Assembly: GCF_000429645.1 (NCBI RefSeq)
Contig: NZ_AUCG01000001.1
Span: 1 to 64,000, forward strand
Source of the DNA: Niveispirillum irakense DSM 11586
GTDB taxonomy: Bacteria; Pseudomonadota; Alphaproteobacteria; Azospirillales; Azospirillaceae
DNA length: 64,000 nt
Direction: 5' to 3'
The notes under the pieces are model-generated. The model searched no databases and was not told the DNA's origin. It saw nothing but the letters and a program-made list of their open reading frames with translations. The translations under genes and the position numbers were made by a program. Shown here in pieces: positions 44,270 to 52,469 of the stretch. Within the stretch, counting starts at the first letter, position 1; the number at the start of each line of letters is the position of its first letter.

Positions 44270-45676
44270 ATGGACGGGCATAAGACTTATTTTAACGCCG
44301 TGGATTGGGACGCCCTGCAGAAGGACCATCCGATTGGCGACGATTTCGTGCGCTTTGCCACGAAGACCAGCCGGGACGAGTTGACCACGCATCAGAACCG
44401 CCTGTTCATGCGCTGTGTCGCCCGCGCCTGGGCTACGCCCTTCTATCAGCGCCTGTGGGGCAATGCGGGGATTGAGAAGGGCGACATCCGCTCCATCGCC
44501 GATCTGCCCCGCCTGCCGACCTTCGACAAGTCGGACATCATGGCCAGCCTGGAACTGGCGCCGCCTTTCGGCGATTTCTCCGCCTTTTCCAGCTATCCGG
44601 CTGGGGAACGCCCGCCGGTCGTCTTCCACACCACCAGCGGTACGACGGGAAAGCCGCAGGTGCTGCTGTTCGGCGCCAAGGGGCGCGAGGCACAGAACCT
44701 GCTGCTGGGCCGCCTTTACCGGTTCCAGGGCATGCGCCCGGATGATGTGGTTCATTCCGTCTATGGCCATGGCATGATCAATGGCGGCCATTATGTGCGC
44801 GAAAGCGTGCTGCACTGGACCTCCTCCATCTTCATGTCGGCTGGCACGGGCGTGGAAACTCGCTCCATCCAGCAGGTGCAATTGATGAAGGAGTTTGGCG
44901 CGACGGTGATCGTCGGCTTCTCCGACTACATCAAGAAGCTGGCCGAAGTGGCGCGGGAGAACGGGATTGATCCGGTCAAGGATTTGAACATCCGCATGAT
45001 CTCCGGCCATCTGGGCAAGGAGGACAAGGCGGGCCTGTCGGCTGCCTGGGGCGGGGCGGAGTGTTTTGACTGGTACGGCGTGGGCGATACCGGCTGCATC
45101 GCCGGTGAAGGCCCGGACCGCGATGGTCTTTATGTGATGGAAGACGCCCAGTATCTGGAAGTCTGCGATATCGACACCGGAGCGCCGGTGCCTGACGGCG
45201 CGCTGGGCGACATGATCGTCACCTGTATCTACAAGGACGATATCCACCCCATCATCCGCTTCAATACCCATGACGTGACCCAGGTCCGCCCCGGCAAGTC
45301 CGGCATCGGGGTGGAGTTCAAGCGGATCGAGGGCTTCCTTGGCCGGTCGGACAATATGGTCAAGATCCGCGGCATCAACATCTTCCCCCAGGCCATCGGC
45401 CCGATGCTGAATGGCGTGGAAGGTGTGGCTGGCGAATATATTTGCAAGGCCGTGCGCGACGGGGCCGGACGTGACGAATTTATCGTCGTTGCCGAAACCA
45501 ATGCCGGCTCTGCCGACCGCCAGAGCGTGGCGGAACGCTGCCGCGCCGTGCTGAAGCAGAAGATCGGGATCGAGGTGGGCGTGGAACTGGTGGACCATCG
45601 CGCCACTGCCGGCCTGACCCAGATCGACGTGCGCCAGAAGCCGATCCGCCTGATTGACGAGCGGTTCAAGAAGTAA
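44270..45676 (+). CDS. PaaK-like acyl-/aryl-CoA ligase
   Basis: 468 residues. The ATP/AMP-binding P-loop is HTTSGTTGKPQVLLFG near residue 120, followed by GVETRSIQQVQLMKEFG, a DWYGVGDTGCIAGEG block corresponding to YGxTE, and the C-terminal FLGRSDNMVKIRGINIFP typical of phenylacetate-CoA ligases. It activates a carboxylic acid to its CoA thioester via an acyl-adenylate. The substrate is probably not phenylacetate, because no paa genes are near. The start has AGGGAGA upstream, and it lies 22 nt after the PrpD gene. Confidence 0.88.
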   Translation: MDGHKTYFNAVDWDALQKDHPIGDDFVRFATKTSRDELTTHQNRLFMRCVARAWATPFYQRLWGNAGIEKGDIRSIADLPRLPTFDKSDIMASLELAPPFGDFSAFSSYPAGERPPVVFHTTSGTTGKPQVLLFGAKGREAQNLLLGRLYRFQGMRPDDVVHSVYGHGMINGGHYVRESVLHWTSSIFMSAGTGVETRSIQQVQLMKEFGATVIVGFSDYIKKLAEVARENGIDPVKDLNIRMISGHLGKEDKAGLSAAWGGAECFDWYGVGDTGCIAGEGPDRDGLYVMEDAQYLEVCDIDTGAPVPDGALGDMIVTCIYKDDIHPIIRFNTHDVTQVRPGKSGIGVEFKRIEGFLGRSDNMVKIRGINIFPQAIGPMLNGVEGVAGEYICKAVRDGAGRDEFIVVAETNAGSADRQSVAERCRAVLKQKIGIEVGVELVDHRATAGLTQIDVRQKPIRLIDERFKK

Positions 45677-45739
45677 GGGGCGCGGGACACTCCCGCCCCG
45701 TCATAAGCACGACCTTTATCCGTCCGCGAGAGCCAAGCC

Positions 45740-47044
45740 ATGACCGACGCCCATATGCTTTATTCCGCTGGTGCCGCTGGTCTGGCCGCCCTTTACCGCA
45801 ATGGCACCACGGATCCGGTTACCGTCACGCGCCTATATCTGAACCGGATCGCGGCGCGGAATGGGCAGGTTCGGGCCTATACCCAGGTGCTGGCGGAGCC
45901 GGCACTGGCGGCAGCCATGGCATCGGCCACACGCTGGGCTGCCGGACAGCCCTTGTCGGATATGGATGGGGTGCCTGTTGCGGTTAAAGCCAACATCGCC
46001 ATTGGCGGTGCCTTCTGGCATGCGGGCATCGGCGCCTATCGTGATCGGGTAGCGGCACAGGATGCCGATTGCGTGGCCCGCCTGCGCGCAGCCGGTGCCA
46101 TCATCCTGGGTACGGTCAACATGCATGAAGGGGCGCTGGGGGCGACGACGGATAATGTCTGGTTCGGTCGCACCGAAAATCCCCTGCGCACGGGCTACAC
46201 CGCCGGCGGGTCCAGCGGCGGATCGGCGGCGGCTGTTGCCGCCGGGCTGGCGGCAGCGGCGCTGGGCTCCGACACTATGGGATCGGTGCGCATTCCTAGC
46301 GCCTATTGCGGTCTTGCCGGGTACAAGCCCGCCCGCCGCGCCATCAGCCTGGAGGGGGTGATCCCGCTTTCGACCACGCTGGACCATGTGGGTGTGCATG
46401 GCCATACGGTGGCCGATTGCGCCCTGGTGGCAGCCTATGCCGGTGTGGGAAAGGCCGAACCGGTCACCTCCCTGACGGGTCTGAAACTGGCGGTGCCGGA
46501 CTGGCATGCCCGCGTGGACGCGCCCGATTATATCTGGGCCGCACGGGACAATGCCGCCGCCGCCTTGCTGGCGCTGGGCATGGTTGCCCATGATGCCGAC
46601 ATGCCCGGCTACCAACCCGGCCAAGCCCGCCGCCTGGGCTTGCTGGTATCAGAAGTGGAAGGGTTGAACGCCCATGCCGCCAAACTGGCCGAGAGCGAAG
46701 AGGGTTTCTCAGCAGAGTTCCTGAGCCTGCTGCGCTGGGGCGGCAAGCAGCCCGCTACCAAATTGGCCGCCGCCTATCAGGGGCTGGATGCCATCAAACT
46801 GGCCGGCCAAGCCTGGCTGGATCAGGTGGATGCCGTGCTGCTGCCCACGGCACCACAGACGGCTTTCCCCTTCAGCGATCCGGTACCGCATAATCAGGCC
46901 GATTTCACGGCGCTCGCTGATTTTATCGGCTGCCCGGCGGTGGCCGTTCCGGCGGGTTTGTCACCGGATGGAATGTCGCTATCGGTTCAGGTGATCGGCC
47001 GCGATGCCAGCACGGTGCTGGCAGTGGCAGCAGCGCTGGAATAG
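45740..47044 (+). CDS. Amidase-signature family hydrolase
   Basis: 434 residues. The Ser-cisSer-Lys triad is visible: Lys83 in PVAVKANI, Ser158/159 in GGSSGGSAA and the nucleophile Ser182 in SDTMGSVRIPS, where Met replaces the usual Gly before GS. The family hydrolyses amides; the shorter than usual C-terminal half suggests a specialised substrate. It is last in the PrpD/CoA ligase run, 63 nt after the ligase. Linking it to the HyuAB/amine oxidase system, which would yield amides, is attractive but inference. Confidence 0.87.
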   Translation: MTDAHMLYSAGAAGLAALYRNGTTDPVTVTRLYLNRIAARNGQVRAYTQVLAEPALAAAMASATRWAAGQPLSDMDGVPVAVKANIAIGGAFWHAGIGAYRDRVAAQDADCVARLRAAGAIILGTVNMHEGALGATTDNVWFGRTENPLRTGYTAGGSSGGSAAAVAAGLAAAALGSDTMGSVRIPSAYCGLAGYKPARRAISLEGVIPLSTTLDHVGVHGHTVADCALVAAYAGVGKAEPVTSLTGLKLAVPDWHARVDAPDYIWAARDNAAAALLALGMVAHDADMPGYQPGQARRLGLLVSEVEGLNAHAAKLAESEEGFSAEFLSLLRWGGKQPATKLAAAYQGLDAIKLAGQAWLDQVDAVLLPTAPQTAFPFSDPVPHNQADFTALADFIGCPAVAVPAGLSPDGMSLSVQVIGRDASTVLAVAAALE

Positions 47045-47053
47045 GCCCCGTGG

Positions 47054-47746
47054 CTACACCCCGCATAGCGTATAGTCCGCCGTGCCCTCCCAGCGCAGTT
47101 CCCAACTGGCACCGGGCCGGACATTCTGAATAGCAGACGGTTCGAACGCCACTAGGCACCGTTCCCCCGGCTGGCGGACGGAGCCATAGATCAGGCCCCG
47201 GTGACCGTCGCGTTGCAGGCCCTTGGCAAAAACCTGCCCCTCAGCATAGCCGATGGCCGGATCGGGATGCAGGGCGCGGTGGCCCGGTTCATCGGTGATG
47301 TCGGGATAATCGCCGATGAAATCGGCCAGCAATTCGACATAACGGGCCGTATCGCGGTAAATCCCGATAAAGCCAAGCTCCCGCGTGCGGTGGAATGCCA
47401 CTTCGGCAACGGAGGTCAGCAGATTCCAACTGCAATACCAGGCACCCCGGCTTTCATCATTGAAGCGGTTGCCGCCAGCACGGGTATAGGTGAAGGCGGC
47501 GTTGATATGGCTCTGACCATAGATCTGCAGGTCATTCTTGCGCCGGCTCCAGGCCAATTCCCGCCGGTCGACATGCAGATTGCGTCCGCGTTCGGCCCGC
47601 AGTCGGGCGCTGGTCAAGCCCTCAATCTCCGCCAGGACTGCCATCTCATGGTCACTGTCCACCAAACCGCGCAGGCTGGGCGGCTTGTGGTAGGTGGCGG
47701 GGATCAGGCGGACCAGACCCCGGTCGGCAATAGAAACAATCCTCAC
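47054..47746 (-). CDS. RES-domain toxin
   Basis: 230 residues with the RES landmarks: RLIPATYHKPPS near the N-terminus, GGNRFNDESRGAWYCSWNLL (Arg-Phe-Asn and WY), TSVAEVAFHRT, and GLIYGSVRQPGERCLVAF. RES toxins are NAD+-degrading or ADP-ribosyl-transfer-type enzymes (ParT, MbcT). It starts within the stop codon of the antitoxin gene (4-nt overlap), giving the normal antitoxin-then-toxin order. It is inserted between the amidase and CoA-transferase operons, with no mobile element remnants visible. Confidence 0.88.
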   Translation of the reverse strand: MRIVSIADRGLVRLIPATYHKPPSLRGLVDSDHEMAVLAEIEGLTSARLRAERGRNLHVDRRELAWSRRKNDLQIYGQSHINAAFTYTRAGGNRFNDESRGAWYCSWNLLTSVAEVAFHRTRELGFIGIYRDTARYVELLADFIGDYPDITDEPGHRALHPDPAIGYAEGQVFAKGLQRDGHRGLIYGSVRQPGERCLVAFEPSAIQNVRPGASWELRWEGTADYTLCGV

Positions 47747-48132
47747 GCCCCGCCCCGCAGCGCATCCAGATAAAGACGCACTTGCAGGAACTGCGGCAGG
47801 CCATCCTGGATCATGGTGTCAACCGGTCGGGCACCACTGAATAAAGGCCCCTGGTTGGGCAGGGTGATCCAGCGGGCAGCAATTTCGTCCCCGAAGTATA
47901 AGGCCAGCGCCTTATAGATGCCGATCACCGCGCTGAGCCGCAGCATCTGGTCATGCGTCAGATCCGCGACATAGCCGGGCTTCCTCGCCCGCTTCCAGGT
48001 GCTGTCCGACATATCGGCCAGGGCCGCCGCTTCGGCCAAGGTCAGGCCCCAATGCTGCACAATGCGGCCATAGGCCTTCAGCGCAATGGCATTTCTGTCC
48101 GCTGCCGACGGGTGCTGCAGGACAACATCCAT
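47743..48132 (-). CDS. Xre/MbcA/ParS-type antitoxin (DUF2384 family)
   Basis: 129 residues. The N-terminal part (LKAYGRIVQHWGLTLAEAAA, LADMSDSTWKRARKPG) is the HTH of Xre-type antitoxins; the C-terminal part (LSAVIGIYKALALYFGDEIA) and PNQGPLFSGARPVDTMIQ-like block is the MbcA/ParS toxin-binding domain. It neutralises the RES toxin encoded immediately after it and represses the operon. A 13-bp perfect dyad over its promoter (48162-48197) fits autoregulation. Confidence 0.9.
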   Translation of the reverse strand: MDVVLQHPSAADRNAIALKAYGRIVQHWGLTLAEAAALADMSDSTWKRARKPGYVADLTHDQMLRLSAVIGIYKALALYFGDEIAARWITLPNQGPLFSGARPVDTMIQDGLPQFLQVRLYLDALRGGA

Positions 48133-48155
48133 CTATCCCTCCTGTAACAACAGGA

Positions 48156-48197
48156 AAGATAGGCTCATATGGACCTTACTTCAAGTCCATATGAGCC
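48156..48197 (-). promoter_or_regulatory. RES/Xre promoter with 13-bp perfect operator dyad
   Basis: GGCTCATATGGAC (48162-48174) and GTCCATATGAGCC (48185-48197) are exact reverse complements with a 10-nt spacer. On the minus strand TTGAAG (48179-48184) and TATCTT (48156-48161) stand 17 bp apart as -35 and -10, so the dyad covers the promoter. This is the classic layout for antitoxin autorepression. Confidence 0.8.
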
Positions 48198-48202
48198 ACC
48201 CC

Positions 48203-49315
48203 TTACAACCACCGGGCCGATTTATCCCCAAAGGCAGGCAGGTCGAAACACGGCTGGGCCGGTTCCTGCTTAAAGCGGATGGGCACGCCGATATGACGGT
48301 AGCCGTCCTTGTCGGTCAGCACCATGCCCCGTTCAGCCACGAACGGATCGTCAAACGCATCCTTCAGGCTGCGTACCGGTGCCCAGCAGCAATCCACCCC
48401 ACGCAGGAAATCCTGCCATTCGGCCAGGGTCCGGGTGGCGAAGATTTCCTTGAAGAAGGCACGCAGCGGCTCCTGCGCCGGTCCCGGCTGCTGCTTGGCA
48501 AAGGACAGCAAATCTGGCCGGCCGAGCGCCGTCAGCAGGTTTTCCGCAAACTTGACCTCTGACCCGCCCAGCACGATGAAGCAGCCATCCGCCGTTTCAT
48601 AGATATGGTACATGGCGGAGCCGCCGAAGCTGCGCATCTCCTTCACCGGCGGGTGGCTGTCTTCCGCGAAGACCGGGCCGGTGACATTGGGGGTCCAGGC
48701 CAGGGCGGCATCGAACATGGACAGGTCGATATAATCCCCCTGCCCCGTCTGCCCCCGGCGCAGCAGCGCCATCAGCACCGCCGACAGCGCCATCAGGCTG
48801 GCGGCCATGTCGGCAACCGGCATATTGGGGCTGGCGGGCTTATTGTCGGTCAGGCCCCGGTTCAGGTCCACCAGACCGGCCAGCGCCTGCACCGTCATGT
48901 CATGGGCGGGCTTCTGTGCATAGGCCCCCTCCTGCCCGAAGGCGGAGATGGAGCAATAGACAACCCCCGGATTGATGGCGCGGATAGAGTCATAATCCAC
49001 ACCCAGCCGCTTCACCACGCCAGGCCGGAACGCCTCCACCACCACATCGGCGGAGGCGGCCAGTTCCATGAAAAGGGCGTGATCGGCAGCATCCTTCAGG
49101 TTCAGCGTCACCGACCGCTTGCCACGCCCGATATTGCGGAACCAGACAGTGGTACCATCGGCCGTCTTCTGCCCGATGGCACGTGTCGGCTCGCCCTGGC
49201 CGTTGGCGGGTTCCACCATGATGACGTCGGCGCCATGGTCGGCCATCATCATGGTCATGTGCGGACCGGGCAGGAAGGCCGACAGGTCCAGAACCTTGAT
49301 CCCTTCCAGCTTCAT
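48203..49315 (-). CDS. CaiB/BaiF class III CoA-transferase 1
   Basis: 370 residues from ATG 49315, which overlaps the upstream transferase stop by one base (TGATG); a GTG three bases earlier is also possible. The family start is KVLDLSAFLPGPHMTMMMADHGADVI; the RSVTLNLKDAADHALF and AHDMTVQALAGL segments follow, the latter carrying the expected catalytic Asp. Class III enzymes swap CoA between carboxylic acids. It is directly coupled to a second family member, as in SmtAB or BbsEF, which suggests a heteromer. Confidence 0.9.
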   Translation of the reverse strand: MKLEGIKVLDLSAFLPGPHMTMMMADHGADVIMVEPANGQGEPTRAIGQKTADGTTVWFRNIGRGKRSVTLNLKDAADHALFMELAASADVVVEAFRPGVVKRLGVDYDSIRAINPGVVYCSISAFGQEGAYAQKPAHDMTVQALAGLVDLNRGLTDNKPASPNMPVADMAASLMALSAVLMALLRRGQTGQGDYIDLSMFDAALAWTPNVTGPVFAEDSHPPVKEMRSFGGSAMYHIYETADGCFIVLGGSEVKFAENLLTALGRPDLLSFAKQQPGPAQEPLRAFFKEIFATRTLAEWQDFLRGVDCCWAPVRSLKDAFDDPFVAERGMVLTDKDGYRHIGVPIRFKQEPAQPCFDLPAFGDKSARWL

Positions 49316-50442
49316 CACGCACCCTCCCCCAGCTTGGGCGCGCGCACGCCCTTGGGCCGCTGCCCATTGATGCGGATGGGCGAAGACAGAAGCCGCAAGG
49401 CCCCCCCGTCGGCATCCGGATGATCGACAGTTTCCACCATCCCCACCTCGGCCACGAAGGGATTATCCAGCGCCTGATCCAGCGTTGTAATGGGGGCGAA
49501 CGGCACATGCCCGCCCAGCAGCGCCAGCCATTCCGTCGTTGTCCGCTCCGACAGAACCGCGTCCAGCGTGTCAGACAGCAATTGCCGGTTCACGCGGCGG
49601 GCGGGAATATCCTTGAATTCCGGCCGTTCCAGCAGGTCCGGCCGTTCTGCCCGGCGGCAGAATTCCTCCCAGAATTTCGGCGTCTGGCACATCAGCATCG
49701 CCCAGCCATCCTTGGTCTTGAAGGACTGGCTGGGGGCGATGGAAGGATGGGCGCCGCGCGGCAGGCGCGTGATCTGATCGCCGGCATTCAGGTACCAGGT
49801 GGCGGGGTAGGAGAGCTGGTGCAAGGCCGTGTCGAACAGCGACACATCCACATCACAACCCACCCCCGATGCCTTGGCGCCCAGAATGGCGGAGACGGTG
49901 CCAAACGCCATCATGGTGCCGGTCATGAAATCGACCATGGAGACGCCTAACCGTGTCGGCGGTGCATCCGGTTCGCCGGAAAGCGCCATGAAACCGGCTT
50001 CCGCCTGCATCAGATAATCATAGCCGGGCCAGGCCTGCCGGCTGTTGCCCCGTCCATAGGCCGAGAGATGGGCGCAGACCAGACGCGGGTTGATCGCCTT
50101 CACCGCTTCATAGGTCAGGCCCAGCTTGGCCGGCTGGTCACCGCGCAGATTGTTGATCAGCGCATCGGCCCCTTCCAGCAGGTGGTTGAAGGCCGCCCGC
50201 CCTTCCGGGCTTTTCAGATCAATATTGGCCGATTGCTTGCCCTTGGAGAAGGTCTGGAAGAACTGGCTGTCCTGTTCGCCTAAGAAATGCGGCCCCGTGG
50301 AACGGGAGACATCCCCCCCCGTGGCGGCATTCTCCACCTTGATCACCGTGGCGCCCAGATCGGCCAGCAGCATGCTGCCATAGGGCCCGGCGCCATACTG
50401 CTCCACCGCAACGACGCGGATGCCGGAAAGGGGTCGGGTCAT
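49315..50442 (-). CDS. CaiB/BaiF class III CoA-transferase 2
   Basis: 375 residues from ATG 50442 with AAGGA upstream; TTG 50448 is an in-frame alternative. Landmarks are VVAVEQYGAGPYGSMLLADL, KQSANIDLKSPEGRAAF and GYDYLMQAEAGFM, with the likely catalytic Asp in PGYDY. It differs substantially from the downstream transferase but has the same fold. It is upstream of and coupled to transferase 1. A chain of hairpins (50488-50711) separates this pair from the acyl-CoA dehydrogenase. Confidence 0.9.
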   Translation of the reverse strand: MTRPLSGIRVVAVEQYGAGPYGSMLLADLGATVIKVENAATGGDVSRSTGPHFLGEQDSQFFQTFSKGKQSANIDLKSPEGRAAFNHLLEGADALINNLRGDQPAKLGLTYEAVKAINPRLVCAHLSAYGRGNSRQAWPGYDYLMQAEAGFMALSGEPDAPPTRLGVSMVDFMTGTMMAFGTVSAILGAKASGVGCDVDVSLFDTALHQLSYPATWYLNAGDQITRLPRGAHPSIAPSQSFKTKDGWAMLMCQTPKFWEEFCRRAERPDLLERPEFKDIPARRVNRQLLSDTLDAVLSERTTTEWLALLGGHVPFAPITTLDQALDNPFVAEVGMVETVDHPDADGGALRLLSSPIRINGQRPKGVRAPKLGEGA

Positions 50443-50487
50443 GGACAATCCTTCTCAAGGCGGGCGCGATGCTCCCATTCTCCCCCC

Positions 50488-50566
50488 GTCACCCCGGCGA
50501 AGGCCGGGGTCCAGGGTCACAGGCGTCTCGCTTTACGAACTGGACCCCGGCCTTCGCCGGGGTGAC
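50488..50566. repeat. REP-type inverted repeat with 26-bp perfect arms
   Basis: The 26-bp arms at 50488-50513 and 50541-50566 are exact reverse complements (outer end GTCACCCCGGCGAAGG), separated by 27 nt. The GTCACCCCGGC...GCCGGGGTGAC core recurs at 55451-55476. Confidence 0.85.
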
Positions 50567-50575
50567 GGTGTTAAA

Positions 50576-50711
50576 GGAGGGGGAACAACCCCTCCCTTAT
50601 ACCCTGTGCCTTTGATCTCGACGTCATCGAGCTCAAAGGCTTCGGCGGCACGAGCCGCCGCCGCGCCGGTCGGCGCAGATACCAAGGGGCATTGTCCATG
50701 CCCCTTGGTAT
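50576..50711. other. Four further consecutive hairpins, last one a terminator
   Basis: GGAGGGG/CCCCTCC (50576-50595), CCTTTGATCTCGA/TCGAGCTCAAAGG (50609-50639, one mismatch), CGGCGGC/GCCGCCG (50643-50660) and ATACCAAGGGGCAT/ATGCCCCTTGGTAT (50679-50711, 14 perfect pairs) follow the REP in direct succession. The last directly abuts the acyl-CoA dehydrogenase stop and is its likely terminator. Confidence 0.75.
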
Positions 50712-51907
50712 TACACCGGATTACGCGCGATCATCTGCTTGGCGATGATGATGCGCTGCATCTCGTTGGTGCCTTCGCCGATGCACATCAGCGGCGCGTC
50801 GCGATACAGGCGCTCAATCGGATACTCCTTGGAATAGCCGTAACCACCGAAGATGCGCATCGCTTCCAGCGTCACTTCCACGCCCGTCTCAGACGCGAAA
50901 TACTTGGCCATGCCGGCTTCCATATCGCAGCGGTCGCCACGGTCATAGGCAGCAGCGGCATCCTGGACCAGCAGTTCGGCGGCGCGGACCTTGGTGGCCA
51001 TTTCGCCCAGCTTCAACTGGATGGCCTGATGCTCCCCGATCGGCTTGCCGAAAGTCCGCCGTGTCTGGGCATAGGCCACGCTTTCCTTCAACGCACGACG
51101 GGCAATGCCCACGGCGCGCGACGCGACATTGATGCGGCCCAGTTCCAGGCCGCCGACGGCCATCAGGAAGCCCTTGCCCTCAATCCCGCCCACCAGATGG
51201 CGTTCGGCATCCAGTTCGTAATCCTCGAAGATCAGCTCGGCACTGTCGATGCCCTTATAGCCCATCTTCTCCAGCTTCTTACCGGTGCGGAATCCTTCAT
51301 AGCGCTTGCCATTGTCCGGATCGATCTTGGGCGCGATCATCATGGACATGCCGCGATGGCGCGGCTGGGCATCCGGGTCGGTCTTGACCAGCAGCGCCAC
51401 GGCTCCACCCTCGATCCCGTTGGAAATCCAGGTCTTGGTGCCGTTGATGACATAGGTGCCGCGATCAGTGCGGATAGCACGGGTGCGGATGGCCTGCAGG
51501 TCGGTGCCGGCATCAGCTTCCGTCAGGCCCAGACCGCCCCGGATTTCACCGGCGCAGAATTTCGGCAGCCAATATTCCTTCTGGGCCTCGGTGCCGAACT
51601 TCTCCACCACCGTCGCCATCATGATATGGCTGTTGAAGATGCCGGTCAGCGACATCCAGGTCTCAGAGATCAGGGCGACGATGCGGGTATAAGTCGATGC
51701 TGGCAGCCCCAGCCCGCCATATTCCGGGCTGATGGTGGCACCGAACAGGCCCAGTTCCTTCATCTGCTCGACCAGTTGGATCGGGTAGATGTCGTCATGT
51801 TCCAGCTTTTCCGCCACGGGGCGGACTTCGCGGGCCAGCCAGCGCTCGACGCTGTCCAGGATGGCGGCTTCATCATCAGGATGGATGCCGGGATGGGGCG
51901 TGGTCAT
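50711..51907 (-). CDS. Acyl-CoA dehydrogenase
   Basis: 398 residues. Typical blocks are IVALISETWMSLTGIFNSHI, LGLTEADAGTDLQAIRTRAI (FAD/substrate site), TWISNGIEGGAVAL, RRTFGKPIGEHQAIQ and the C-terminal FGGYGYSKEYPIERLYRDA, whose Glu in KEYP is the expected catalytic base. It introduces an alpha,beta double bond in a CoA ester, passing electrons to ETF. Position between MaoC hydratase and CoA-transferase genes suggests a short branched or dicarboxylic acyl-CoA as substrate. Confidence 0.92.
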   Translation of the reverse strand: MTTPHPGIHPDDEAAILDSVERWLAREVRPVAEKLEHDDIYPIQLVEQMKELGLFGATISPEYGGLGLPASTYTRIVALISETWMSLTGIFNSHIMMATVVEKFGTEAQKEYWLPKFCAGEIRGGLGLTEADAGTDLQAIRTRAIRTDRGTYVINGTKTWISNGIEGGAVALLVKTDPDAQPRHRGMSMMIAPKIDPDNGKRYEGFRTGKKLEKMGYKGIDSAELIFEDYELDAERHLVGGIEGKGFLMAVGGLELGRINVASRAVGIARRALKESVAYAQTRRTFGKPIGEHQAIQLKLGEMATKVRAAELLVQDAAAAYDRGDRCDMEAGMAKYFASETGVEVTLEAMRIFGGYGYSKEYPIERLYRDAPLMCIGEGTNEMQRIIIAKQMIARNPV

Positions 51908-51928
51908 GGGTGAAATCCCCTTGCTGGA

Positions 51929-52450
51929 TCAGTAATTTTCGACGCGGTCTTCCACGGCATGGCCGCGGAACGGGATCAGCATGTTGCGCTTGAACGAGCA
52001 GACGGTGACGCCGTTCTGGTTCTTGCCAATGGTGCGGATGGTGACGATGCCCTGGTTGGGCCGCTTTTCCGACGCGCGCTTGGCCAGCACTTCGCTTTCG
52101 CCATACAGCGTGTCGCCGGCGAAAACAGGGGCGGTGAACTTCACCTCGTCCATGCCCAGATTGGCAATCGCCTTCTGGGACACGTCGGTCACGCTCATGC
52201 CAATCAGCAGCGCCAGCGTATAGGGGCTGACCACCAGGTTCTGCTTGAACTCGCTGGCCTTGGCGAACTCCGCATCGAAATGCATCGGATGCGTGTTCAG
52301 CGTCAGCAGCGTGAACAGGTGGTTGTCATATTCGGTAACGGTCTTGGCCGGGCGATGCTCATAGATGTCGCCGACATTGAAATCTTCGAAATAACGGCCG
52401 AACGTCTCGCGATAGCGGTTCGGACCGACTTCCTTCCAATTCTGAACCAT
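51929..52450 (-). CDS. MaoC-family acyl-CoA hydratase
   Basis: 173 residues, a single hot-dog fold. FEDFNVGDIYEHRPAKTVTEYDNHL is the standard start, and LNTHPMHFDAEFAKASEF replaces the usual NPIHxD hydratase motif. C-terminal VKFTAPVFAGDTLYGESEVL is typical of MaoC. It hydrates an enoyl-CoA. Its length and motif fit the hydratases that sit beside CitE-type lyases in mesaconyl- and itaconyl-CoA pathways, but substrate is inferred. It lies 21 nt upstream of the acyl-CoA dehydrogenase in one operon. Confidence 0.88.
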   Translation of the reverse strand: MVQNWKEVGPNRYRETFGRYFEDFNVGDIYEHRPAKTVTEYDNHLFTLLTLNTHPMHFDAEFAKASEFKQNLVVSPYTLALLIGMSVTDVSQKAIANLGMDEVKFTAPVFAGDTLYGESEVLAKRASEKRPNQGIVTIRTIGKNQNGVTVCSFKRNMLIPFRGHAVEDRVENY

Positions 52451-52469
52451 GTGCTTTTCTATCCCCTCA

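Noticed and set aside
42910-45598. Long antisense frames opposite PrpD 2 and the CoA ligase
   Set aside because: Same GC-driven shadow effect; the sense proteins have all conserved motifs.
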